DNA from: Mycobacterium sp. 1164985.4 | Lineage (GTDB): Bacteria; Actinomycetota; Actinomycetes; Mycobacteriales; Mycobacteriaceae | Direction: 5' to 3' | NCBI RefSeq assembly: GCF_001668575.1 | Contig: NZ_LZMD01000083.1 | Location: 40,217 to 104,216 of the forward strand | Length of the DNA stretch: 64,000 nt | Shown: positions 56,219 through 63,370 of the stretch, piece after piece | How positions within the stretch are numbered: the first letter of the stretch is position 1 | Layout of the letters: each line of letters starts with the position of its first letter | Made by a program: the position numbers and the translations under genes | The notes under the pieces: generated by a model | Seen by the model: only the letters and a program-made list of their open reading frames with translations | Told to the model about the DNA's origin: nothing | Databases searched by the model: none

Positions 56219-57676
56219 GTGGATCTCGAGCGGCAAGTGATCGATGCGGTGAACAAGCAGCTTTTCGTCGACGGCAAGTGGGTCGACGCGAGCGAGGGGC
56301 GCAGCTTCGGCGTCGTCGATCCGGCGACCGGGCGGACGCTGTGTGCGGTCGCCGACGCCACCCCCGCCGACGCCCGTGCCGCACTGGACGCCGCGGTCGC
56401 CGCCCAGCGGGAGTTCGCGGCGACACCGCCCCGGGCCCGCGCCGACATGCTGATGGCCGCGTTCGAGTTGCTGCACGCCCGTGTCGACGATCTGGCGCTG
56501 CTGATGACGCTGGAGATGGGCAAACCCCTCGCCGAGGCGCGCGGTGAAGTCGCTTACGCCGCAGAGTTTTTCCGCCACTTCGCCGAAGAGGCCACTCGCA
56601 TCGACGGCGGCTACCAGACCGCACCCGCGGGCAATGCACGTTTTCTGATCGCCCGCCAGCCCGTGGGGCCCTGCCTGCTGATCACCCCGTGGAACTTTCC
56701 GATGGCGATGGGAACCCGCAAGCTGGGCCCGGCCATCGCCGCCGGGTGCACCAGCGTGATCAAACCGGCGCACCAGACGCCGCTGACGATGTTGGCGCTG
56801 ATGGCGATTCTCGACGAGGCGGGCGTGCCTGCCGGTGCGGTCAACTGCATCACCGCGATGGATGCGAACGCGGTGTGCGAACCGCTGATCCGGTCCGGGC
56901 TGGCCCGCAAGCTGTCGTTCACCGGGTCGACCCGGGTGGGCCGCATCCTGCTCGAACAGTGCGCCCAGAAGGTGCTGCGGACTTCGATGGAACACGGGGG
57001 CAACGCCCCGTTCATCGTGTTCGCCGACGCCGATCTCGACGAGGCGGTGGACGGGGCGATCGCGGCCAAGATGCGCAACATGGGCGAGGCCTGCACGGCG
57101 GCGAACCGGATCTTCGTCCACGCCGCGGTGATCGATGAGTTCGGGCGTCGGCTCGCCGAACGGATGGCGGCGATGACCGTGGGTCGCGGCACCGAGGAGG
57201 GGGTCAACGTCGGTCCGCTGGTCGACGAGGCCGCGCTGCACAAGGTGCAGGCCCTGGTCGACGACGCGGTGGGTCGCGGCGCCCGCGTATTGACCGGTGG
57301 CACACCGGTTTCCGGCGACGGCTACTTCTATGCGCCGACCGTGCTGACCGCTGTCCCGCGCGACGCCCGGATGTCCGGTGAGGAGATCTTCGGCCCGGTC
57401 GCTCCGTTGACACCGTTCGAGACCGAGGACGGTGTCGTCGCCGCCGCCAACGACACCGAGTATGGGCTGGTCGCCTACGTGTTCACCAACGATCTGCGGC
57501 GCGCGCTGCGGGTCGCCGAGGCGCTCGAGACCGGCATGGTCGGGCTGAACCAGGGCATCGTGTCCAATCCCGCGGCGCCGTTCGGCGGGGTCAAGCAGTC
57601 GGGCCTCGGCCGTGAGGGCGGCTCCGTGGGCATCGACGAATTCCTGGAGACCAAGTACGTCGGTATCGCCCTGTAG
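56219..57676 (+). CDS. Aldehyde dehydrogenase, succinate-semialdehyde type (GabD-like)
   Basis: A 485-residue NAD(P) aldehyde dehydrogenase: PWNFPMAMGTRKLGPAIAAG (cofactor region), FTGSTRVGRILLEQCA, the catalytic Glu in MEHGGNAPF, the catalytic Cys in GEACTAANRIF, and EEIFGPVAPLTPF. The sequence is closest to GabD-like enzymes. A GTG start at 56219 or 56216 follows GAGGGAGG. It is divergent from the aminotransferase, and the two activities together match a GABA-like or other omega-amino-acid route. Confidence 0.86.
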   Translation: MDLERQVIDAVNKQLFVDGKWVDASEGRSFGVVDPATGRTLCAVADATPADARAALDAAVAAQREFAATPPRARADMLMAAFELLHARVDDLALLMTLEMGKPLAEARGEVAYAAEFFRHFAEEATRIDGGYQTAPAGNARFLIARQPVGPCLLITPWNFPMAMGTRKLGPAIAAGCTSVIKPAHQTPLTMLALMAILDEAGVPAGAVNCITAMDANAVCEPLIRSGLARKLSFTGSTRVGRILLEQCAQKVLRTSMEHGGNAPFIVFADADLDEAVDGAIAAKMRNMGEACTAANRIFVHAAVIDEFGRRLAERMAAMTVGRGTEEGVNVGPLVDEAALHKVQALVDDAVGRGARVLTGGTPVSGDGYFYAPTVLTAVPRDARMSGEEIFGPVAPLTPFETEDGVVAAANDTEYGLVAYVFTNDLRRALRVAEALETGMVGLNQGIVSNPAAPFGGVKQSGLGREGGSVGIDEFLETKYVGIAL

Positions 57677-57679
57677 CGG

Positions 57680-58339
57680 TCAGGCGCCGCGCGACACCCG
57701 AGCGACCAGCCGGTCGACGGCGTCCTCCATGTGCGCGATCAGCAGCTTGTCGGACAGCTGCACGTCGCCGGCCCTGATCGCGCTGGCCAACGCCTGGTGC
57801 TCGACCACGCGGTCGCTGGGGTTGTCATAGGTGTCGGCCAGCGCGTGCACGCACATCCGCGTCTCGACGAGGTACGTCTGGTGCATCCGCGACAGCCGCG
57901 GGCTTCCCGCCAATTCGACAAGTCGCTCGTGGAAACGGATGTCGGCCTCGCTGCCCTCCTCGACGTCGGCGGCCGCCGCCATCTCCTCGACGATCGCCAG
58001 CAGTTCGTCGCCCGCGGTTGCGTAGTCGCCCTGCAGGATCCGGCGGGTCGCGGCGCGTTCGATGGCCTCGCGCGCGAGGTACATGTCGGATGCCACCTCG
58101 GGTGTCATGTCGATCACGAACACCCCGCGGTTGCGGATGGCGATCAGCAGACCCTCCTGGGTCAGCCGCTGCATACCCTCGCGCAGCGGCCCGCGGCTGA
58201 CGCCGAGCTTGCGGGCCAGGTCGGCCTCGATCAGCTGCGTGCCGGGAGCCAACTCACCGTGCGCGATCGCCTGCCGCAGCTTGTCGGCGACGATGCTCGG
58301 CGTGGACTCCTGCTCGACGGGTGCGAGGAACTCGGTCAT
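57680..58339 (-). CDS. GntR-family (FCD/FadR subgroup) transcriptional regulator
   Basis: A 219-residue regulator. The N-terminal winged helix is at about 15-80 (IVADKLRQAIAHGELAPGTQL, ARKLGVSRGPLREGMQRLTQEGLL). The all-helical FCD domain follows, with metal-binding positions in YLAREAIERAATRR, DIRFHERLVELAG and EHQALASAIRAGD. Its start overlaps the stop of the upstream racemase-like gene (ATGA). Three copies of GATTGTNNACAATC-type palindromes in this island are the likely binding sites, including one before its own upstream genes, so it is probably autoregulated. Confidence 0.87.
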   Translation of the reverse strand: MTEFLAPVEQESTPSIVADKLRQAIAHGELAPGTQLIEADLARKLGVSRGPLREGMQRLTQEGLLIAIRNRGVFVIDMTPEVASDMYLAREAIERAATRRILQGDYATAGDELLAIVEEMAAAADVEEGSEADIRFHERLVELAGSPRLSRMHQTYLVETRMCVHALADTYDNPSDRVVEHQALASAIRAGDVQLSDKLLIAHMEDAVDRLVARVSRGA

Positions 58340-59055
58340 CGGGCCTCCTCGAACAGGCGGCCCAACCCCGGGAAGGCGAGCGCTCCACCGGCGAGTTGCA
58401 GACCCTTCCACACCGTCACCTGGTTGGCGGTCAGCACGGGTTTGCCCACCGCGGCCTCGAGCCGGTCGACGATGGCCAGCGTGTGCATCGCGGTGTCGGG
58501 CACCAGCACCGCCTCCGCGTCCGGATGATCGGCCGCGGTGACCATCTGCTCCACCCGCTCGGGCTCCAGAGTGCCGACTTCGGCGGCCGTGATGATCCCG
58601 TGGCTGCCCATCGCCATCACCTCGATCCCGTCGGCGGCCAGGAACCGCACGAAATGCTCGGCCACGTCCTGCGGGTACGACGCGGCCACCGCCACCCGTC
58701 GGATACCGAGGTGGCGCAGCGCGTCGACGAACGCGATCGAGGTCGAGGACGCCGGAACTCCCGCCGCCTCAGCCACTTTCGCGGCCTGGTGGCGTGCGCC
58801 CTCCGGGCCGAACACGAAGCTGCCTGAGGTGCACGCCCACATCACCGCCTGCGGACGCTCGTCGGCGAGTTGGCGCACACCGTCGGCGAGCCGGTCGTCG
58901 CCGCCGAGGTCGAGCAGTGCGTCGACCCGGTGCGCGTCCTCGCCGACGGAGGTGATGACCACGGGAAGGCGCAGTAGCCCCGCGGCGCGAGCCTCCAGCG
59001 CCGGGAAATCGTCCTCGGCGCTGTGCCCCGGGTAGAGGAGTCCTACGGTCGCCAT
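58336..59055 (-). CDS. Asp/Glu racemase-superfamily enzyme (maleate isomerase/arylmalonate decarboxylase-like), one-cysteine form
   Basis: A 239-residue protein of the superfamily that uses one or two cysteines to handle protons at acid alpha-carbons. The first catalytic motif is present as ACTSGSF with Cys75. The second, where its neighbour has VSCTNLPT, reads VPDTAMHT, so the second cysteine is Asp187. It may thus be a decarboxylase or isomerase with unusual stereochemistry and not a two-base racemase. The start is ATG 59055, with operator copy 2 just upstream. It is coupled to the GntR gene. Confidence 0.8.
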   Translation of the reverse strand: MATVGLLYPGHSAEDDFPALEARAAGLLRLPVVITSVGEDAHRVDALLDLGGDDRLADGVRQLADERPQAVMWACTSGSFVFGPEGARHQAAKVAEAAGVPASSTSIAFVDALRHLGIRRVAVAASYPQDVAEHFVRFLAADGIEVMAMGSHGIITAAEVGTLEPERVEQMVTAADHPDAEAVLVPDTAMHTLAIVDRLEAAVGKPVLTANQVTVWKGLQLAGGALAFPGLGRLFEEAR

Positions 59056-59075
59056 CACGGCCCCTTCGATCGGCA

Positions 59076-59089
59076 GATTGTCGACAATG
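59076..59089. promoter_or_regulatory. GntR operator, copy 2 (GATTGTCGACAATG)
   Basis: The centre is ATTGTCGACAAT, a full palindrome. It lies in the 56-bp gap before the one-cysteine racemase-like gene and suggests an internal promoter for that gene and gntR. Confidence 0.65.
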
Positions 59090-59111
59090 TTAACAACCGG
59101 CAGGTCGACGC

Positions 59112-59849
59112 CTACGCCTCCAACAGGCGCTGGCCCGGCCCCACGGCCTTGCGCCCGGCGACGCGCAGCGCCGCCCACATGGTCACCTGGTTGGCCGTCA
59201 CCACCGGCTTCTGCAGCTCGGCCTCCAGCTCGGCGATCAGGTCGTAGGTGGGCAGGTTCGTACAACTGACGACGATGGCATCGGCTTCGGCGACGTCGGT
59301 GGCGCGGACCAGCTCGGCGGTCTCCGAATACGGCACCGCCCAGATCTGTTCGGTCAGGCCCAGGCCGGAGGTGGCCACCACCTCGATGCCGGCTTCCATC
59401 AAATACTTGGTCAGGCCGATCGTCAGATCCGACGTGTACGGGGTGACGGTCGCGACGCGGCCGACACCGAGGTGGCGCAGCGCCTCGAGCATCGAGCCGC
59501 TGGTGGTGACCGCGGCCGGCGCTCCGGCCGCCCGCATCGCCGCCACCAGCGCGGCCTCGCCGGCCATCCCCTTGACAAAGCTGCCCGCGGTGCACGCATA
59601 CGCGGTGACGATCGGCGAGACCGCCAGGACGTTGGCCGCACCCGCGACGACGTGTTCGGGATCGGAGATGTGCACGGCCATGTCGACGGTCACCGGCAAG
59701 GGGGCGTACCTCAGCCGGGTGACGAACAGGCTGACGTCGTCGGGCACCCAACGCCATAGTTCGCGGTCGAGCGCGAAGTCGTATGGAGTGACGACGCCTA
59801 TGCCTACCTGCTGCAATGGTGGGGGCGGCGCCAATTCCCCGATCCTCAT
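59112..59849 (-). CDS. Asp/Glu racemase-superfamily enzyme (maleate cis-trans isomerase-like), two-cysteine form
   Basis: A 245-residue paralogue of its neighbour, with both catalytic cysteines: Cys86 in ACTAGSF and Cys196 in SCTNLPTYD, as in maleate isomerase and Asp/Glu racemases. The N-terminus contains VGIGVVTPYDFALDRELW, common in maleate isomerases. The start is ATG 59849 (MRIGELA). It is divergent from the 2-hydroxyacid dehydrogenase, and operator copy 3 lies between them. Confidence 0.82.
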   Translation of the reverse strand: MRIGELAPPPPLQQVGIGVVTPYDFALDRELWRWVPDDVSLFVTRLRYAPLPVTVDMAVHISDPEHVVAGAANVLAVSPIVTAYACTAGSFVKGMAGEAALVAAMRAAGAPAAVTTSGSMLEALRHLGVGRVATVTPYTSDLTIGLTKYLMEAGIEVVATSGLGLTEQIWAVPYSETAELVRATDVAEADAIVVSCTNLPTYDLIAELEAELQKPVVTANQVTMWAALRVAGRKAVGPGQRLLEA

Positions 59850-59886
59850 TTGCACAGTGTGAGGCCAGGAGGCCAAACCAGCAACA

Positions 59887-59926
59887 GATTGTTGACAATC
59901 CTACGGCGTGTCCCTAGCTTGGGGGC
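59887..59926 (+). promoter_or_regulatory. GntR operator copy 3 overlapping a consensus promoter
   Basis: GATTGTTGACAATC at 59887-59900 contains a perfect -35 TTGACA (59892-59897). A -10 TAGCTT (59915-59920) follows after 17 nt, and the GTG start is 7 nt later, so the mRNA should be leaderless. A regulator bound at the palindrome would block the -35, which fits repression of the dehydrogenase-amidase-DUF3830 operon. Confidence 0.72.
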
Positions 59927-60967
59927 GTGCCAGCCCCGGGGGAGAGCGTGCGGATCGCATCGTCGTCGCAGCTCACGGGTGGTTCCCCTGAGCCGCTCAT
60001 CGCCGTCCTGTGCGAGAAATCGACGGACCGCCCGCCCGGCCTCGAGCGTGTCGGAGCCGACCTGCGCTACTGCACCGCCGAGGATCTCGCTGCGGCCGTC
60101 CGCGGTGCCCGCGCGCTGTTGTTGTGGGACTTCTTCTCGACCGCGGTGCGCGACGTGTGGAGCGAAGCCACCGAACTCGAATGGATCCACGTCACCGCGG
60201 CCGGCGTCGACACCCTGCTTTTCGACGAACTGCGTGACTCCGACGTCGTGGTGACCAACGCCCGCGGCGTGTTCGACCGGCCCATCGCCGAATACGTACT
60301 CGGCGCGGTGCTCGCCCACGCCAAGGACAGCCGCACCAGCTTCGCGTTGCAGCGCGAGCATCGATGGCAGCACCGCGAGACCCGCGGCATCGCGGCGGCC
60401 CGCGCACTCGTGGTCGGCACCGGCAGCATCGGCCGGGAGATCGCCCGCCTGCTGCGGGCCGCGGGCATGCAGGTGCGCGGCGCGGGCCGCGTCGCGAGAG
60501 CGGACGACCCCGACTTCGGCGACGTGGTGGCCAGTGCGGACCTGGCCGATGAGGTCGGCTGGTGTGACCATCTGGTGCTCGCGGCGCCGCTGACATCGGC
60601 GACGCGCGGCCTGGTGGACGCATCGGTGCTGTCCGCGATGAAGCCCGACGCGCATCTGGTCAACATCGGACGGGGTCCGCTGGTGGAGGAGTCAGCACTG
60701 GTTTCGGCGTTGCGCGACAACCGGATTGGCGGTGCGACACTGGATGTGTTCGACACCGAACCGCTGCCGACCGGCCATCCGCTGTGGGACGCTCCCAACG
60801 TGACGATCACTGCGCACATGGCCGGCGACGTCGTGGGCTGGCGGGAGACGCTGGCCGAGCAGTTCGCCGACAACGCGCGGCGCTGGCTGGCGGGGGAGCC
60901 GTTGGTGAACGTGGTGGACAAGAAGCTCGGCTACATCCCGGGGGACATCCCGGGGGACCCGCGATGA
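59927..60967 (+). CDS. D-isomer-specific 2-hydroxyacid dehydrogenase
   Basis: A 346-residue NAD(P) dehydrogenase: ALVVGTGSIGREIARLLRAAG (Rossmann loop), DHLVLAAPLTSATRGLV, HLVNIGRGPLVEESALVSAL (Arg), ATLDVFDTEPLPTGHPLW (Glu) and ITAHMAGDVVGWRE, with the catalytic His in AHM. It resembles glyoxylate or hydroxypyruvate reductases (GhrA type), with a long polar N-terminus. The GTG at 59927 is supported by a consensus promoter 7 nt upstream. It overlaps the amidase by four bases (ATGA). Confidence 0.83.
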   Translation: MPAPGESVRIASSSQLTGGSPEPLIAVLCEKSTDRPPGLERVGADLRYCTAEDLAAAVRGARALLLWDFFSTAVRDVWSEATELEWIHVTAAGVDTLLFDELRDSDVVVTNARGVFDRPIAEYVLGAVLAHAKDSRTSFALQREHRWQHRETRGIAAARALVVGTGSIGREIARLLRAAGMQVRGAGRVARADDPDFGDVVASADLADEVGWCDHLVLAAPLTSATRGLVDASVLSAMKPDAHLVNIGRGPLVEESALVSALRDNRIGGATLDVFDTEPLPTGHPLWDAPNVTITAHMAGDVVGWRETLAEQFADNARRWLAGEPLVNVVDKKLGYIPGDIPGDPR

Positions 60968-62367
60968 TCCCGACGGCCGCCGAATTGGTGCAGGGTTACC
61001 GCGCCAAGACCCTCTCTCCGGTCGAGGCCACGCAGGAGGCGCTGGCCGCAATCGATGCGTATGACAGTGCGGTCAACGCCTACGTGCTCGTCGACCCCGA
61101 AGGGGCACTGGCCGCCGCCCGCGCGTCGGAGGCGCGGTGGCACGCCGGGGAACCGCTCGGCCCCGGAGACGGGTTGCCGACGTCGATCAAGGACGCGTTG
61201 TGGACCAAGGGATGGCCGACGCTTCGCGGCAGCTGGCTCATCGACGAGGCCGGACCCTGGGACGAGGACGCGCCCTGCACCGCGCGATTGCGTGAGACCG
61301 GTGCGGTGCTGCTCGGCAAGACGACGACACCGGAGTACTCGTGGAAGGGCGTGACCGACTCGGCGCGCTTCGGCCTCACCGGCAACCCGTGGGACCCCAC
61401 GAAAACGGCGGGCGGTTCGAGCGGCGGCAGCGCAGCGGCGGTGGCCCTCGGCATGGGGGTGTGGTCGGTGGGGACCGACGCGGGCGGGTCGGTGCGGATC
61501 CCTGCGGGGTTCACCGGAACCGTCGCGCTCAAGCCGACGTACGGCCTGATTCCGCACTATCCGCCGAGCCCGTTCGGCACACTGGCGCATCCGGGTCCGA
61601 TGACGCGGACCGTGTTCGACACCGCCGCCCTGATGGATGTCATCACCGGTTTCGATGCGCGCGACTGGTCGGCGATGCCGACTCCGCGCGAGTCGTTCCT
61701 TGCCGGCCTCGACGACGGTGTCGCGGGTCTGCGCGTGGCGTTCTCACCAAGGCTCGGCTACGTGCGCAACGACCCGGAGATCGACGCGGCGGTACGGGCC
61801 GCGGTGAACGTCCTGGCCGACGCGGGCGCCCGGGTCGAGGAGGTCGATCCCGGTTTCCGCGACCCTATTGAGGCCTTCCACATCCTGTGGTTCTCGGGGG
61901 CGGCGAAGGTCTTGCAAGCCTACGGCGAAGCGGTCGACGATCGCGTTGATCCGGGGTTGCGCCGGATAGCGGCGGTGGGTGCGACGTTCTCGGCGTCGGA
62001 CTACCTCGACGCCACGTCGGTGCGGATGCAGCTCGGGCAGGTGATGGGCCGGTTCCACCGGGACTACGACGTGCTGGTTACGCCGACGCTCCCGATGCCC
62101 GCTTTTCCCGTCGGCCGCGACGTGCCCGAGGGGTGGCGGTCGCACTACTGGGCGAGCTGGACGCCCTACACCTACCCGTTCAACATGACTCAGCAGCCCG
62201 CGCTGAGCGTGCCGTGCGGCTTCACCTCCGCTGGGCTGCCGATCGGGCTGCAGATCGTCGGCCCCCGGCACGCCGATGCGACGGTGCTGCGGGTGGGCCG
62301 CGCCCACGAGATGGCCACCGACTGGCATACGCGTACACCGGCAGTGATGACACAAGGAGTTCGATGA
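60964..62367 (+). CDS. Amidase-signature family hydrolase
   Basis: A 467-residue amidase. The Ser-cisSer-Lys triad is complete: Lys in LPTSIKDALW, the Gly/Ser-rich KTAGGSSGGSAAAVALGMG, and TDAGGSVRIPAGFTG with the nucleophile. The C-terminal part QQPALSVPCGFTSAGLPIGLQ is typical. It hydrolyses an unknown amide to acid plus ammonia. The start is ATG 60964, coupled to the dehydrogenase; the end overlaps the DUF3830 gene by four bases. Confidence 0.87.
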   Translation: MIPTAAELVQGYRAKTLSPVEATQEALAAIDAYDSAVNAYVLVDPEGALAAARASEARWHAGEPLGPGDGLPTSIKDALWTKGWPTLRGSWLIDEAGPWDEDAPCTARLRETGAVLLGKTTTPEYSWKGVTDSARFGLTGNPWDPTKTAGGSSGGSAAAVALGMGVWSVGTDAGGSVRIPAGFTGTVALKPTYGLIPHYPPSPFGTLAHPGPMTRTVFDTAALMDVITGFDARDWSAMPTPRESFLAGLDDGVAGLRVAFSPRLGYVRNDPEIDAAVRAAVNVLADAGARVEEVDPGFRDPIEAFHILWFSGAAKVLQAYGEAVDDRVDPGLRRIAAVGATFSASDYLDATSVRMQLGQVMGRFHRDYDVLVTPTLPMPAFPVGRDVPEGWRSHYWASWTPYTYPFNMTQQPALSVPCGFTSAGLPIGLQIVGPRHADATVLRVGRAHEMATDWHTRTPAVMTQGVR

Positions 62368-62876
62368 GCAGGCTGATCACCGTGTCCCTCGACAAGCGCG
62401 GCGTCGGCTGCACCGCGCGCCTGCTCGACGATGCGGCACCACGCACGTGTGCGGCGGTGTGGGACGCGCTGGAGGAGCGCCCACTATCGTCCCAGGTGTT
62501 CCACGGAAAGTACGCCCGCAACGAGATCTACACGCTGCTACCGGCTTTCGCGCCGTCGGACCCGGGCAGGGAGAACACCACCGTGACGCCGATCCCCGGC
62601 GACCTGTGCTGGTTTTCGTTCGACTCCGACCAGCTGGGCAACCCGGCCTACGGCTACGAGAACTCCACCGGGACCGGCACCACCGGTGCGATCGTCGACC
62701 TGGCGCTGTTCTACGGCCGCAACAACCTGTTGATCAACGGGGATCAGGGCTGGGTGCCGGGCAACGTGTTCGGAGAGGTCATCGAGGGCCTCGACGAGAT
62801 GGCCGAAGCCTGCCAGGACCTGTGGATGGGCGGGGTGCGCGGAGAAAGCCTGACCTTCGCGCGCGCTGCGGGTTGA
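62364..62876 (+). CDS. DUF3830-family, cyclophilin-like protein
   Basis: A 170-residue protein with ITVSLDKRGVGCTARLLDDAAPRTCAAVW at the N-terminus and CWFSFDSDQLGNPAYGYEN, IVDLALFYGRNNLLINGDQGWVPGNVFGEV later, which matches the DUF3830 beta-barrel. The family usually sits with amidases or hydantoin/racemase genes, but its reaction is unknown to me. It overlaps the amidase (ATGA) and ends the operon. Confidence 0.75.
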   Translation: MSRLITVSLDKRGVGCTARLLDDAAPRTCAAVWDALEERPLSSQVFHGKYARNEIYTLLPAFAPSDPGRENTTVTPIPGDLCWFSFDSDQLGNPAYGYENSTGTGTTGAIVDLALFYGRNNLLINGDQGWVPGNVFGEVIEGLDEMAEACQDLWMGGVRGESLTFARAAG

Positions 62877-62885
62877 GGCTCCGGG

Positions 62886-63311
62886 CTACAGCGGCTGCAG
62901 GCTGACCGGTTGTTCGTTCTCGCCAGGGTTTTGATCGTTGCAGGAACCGGCTTTCCACGCGTAGCGAAGGCTGCCCGCCAAGGTCGTCGGGTCGAACGAG
63001 TACGTCAGATCGGCCGGGCCGGTGGTGCCGTTGGCACACGGACGCCCGTTGAAGACGTCGTGACGCTCGACGACCCATGGGCCGTCCGCCTGCCTACCGA
63101 TCTGCGCGATCATTCCCGTCGAGCTCGAAACCGTTCCGCCGCAATGCCCTTCGGGGTTGCACTGGGTGGTGATGGCCCACGTGTTCGACGTCGGCCCGTT
63201 GACGAATCGGAATTCGCCCTCCAGGCGCCCCTGGGCTGCCGCCGGTGCGGCCAATCCGACCGCGGCGCCGACGAACATCACCACCGCGGCCGTCGCTCGT
63301 GTGATCGCCAT
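62886..63311 (-). CDS. Small secreted protein of unknown function
   Basis: A 141-residue exported protein. Signal peptide MAITRATAAVVMFVGAAVGLAAPAAAQ (cut in about 26-28) is followed by a beta-rich domain with four cysteines (TQCNPEGHCGG; GRPCANG; GSCNDQ) that may pair. It resembles other mycobacterial small secreted domains, but I do not recognise a named family. The start is ATG 63311; upstream sequence reads as non-coding. Confidence 0.7.
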   Translation of the reverse strand: MAITRATAAVVMFVGAAVGLAAPAAAQGRLEGEFRFVNGPTSNTWAITTQCNPEGHCGGTVSSSTGMIAQIGRQADGPWVVERHDVFNGRPCANGTTGPADLTYSFDPTTLAGSLRYAWKAGSCNDQNPGENEQPVSLQPL

Positions 63312-63370
63312 GCCCGCAGCATCACACGTCTGGCGTGCCCGCATCGGCGAGTTGACGAAAGTCGCCGCGG

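Noticed and set aside
53490..62876. Ectoine-degradation (Eut/Doe) or nicotinate-maleamate pathway
   Set aside because: Racemase-like and amidase genes recall these, but the EutB-type lyase, ectoine hydrolase and hydroxypyridine enzymes are absent, so a named pathway is not supported.
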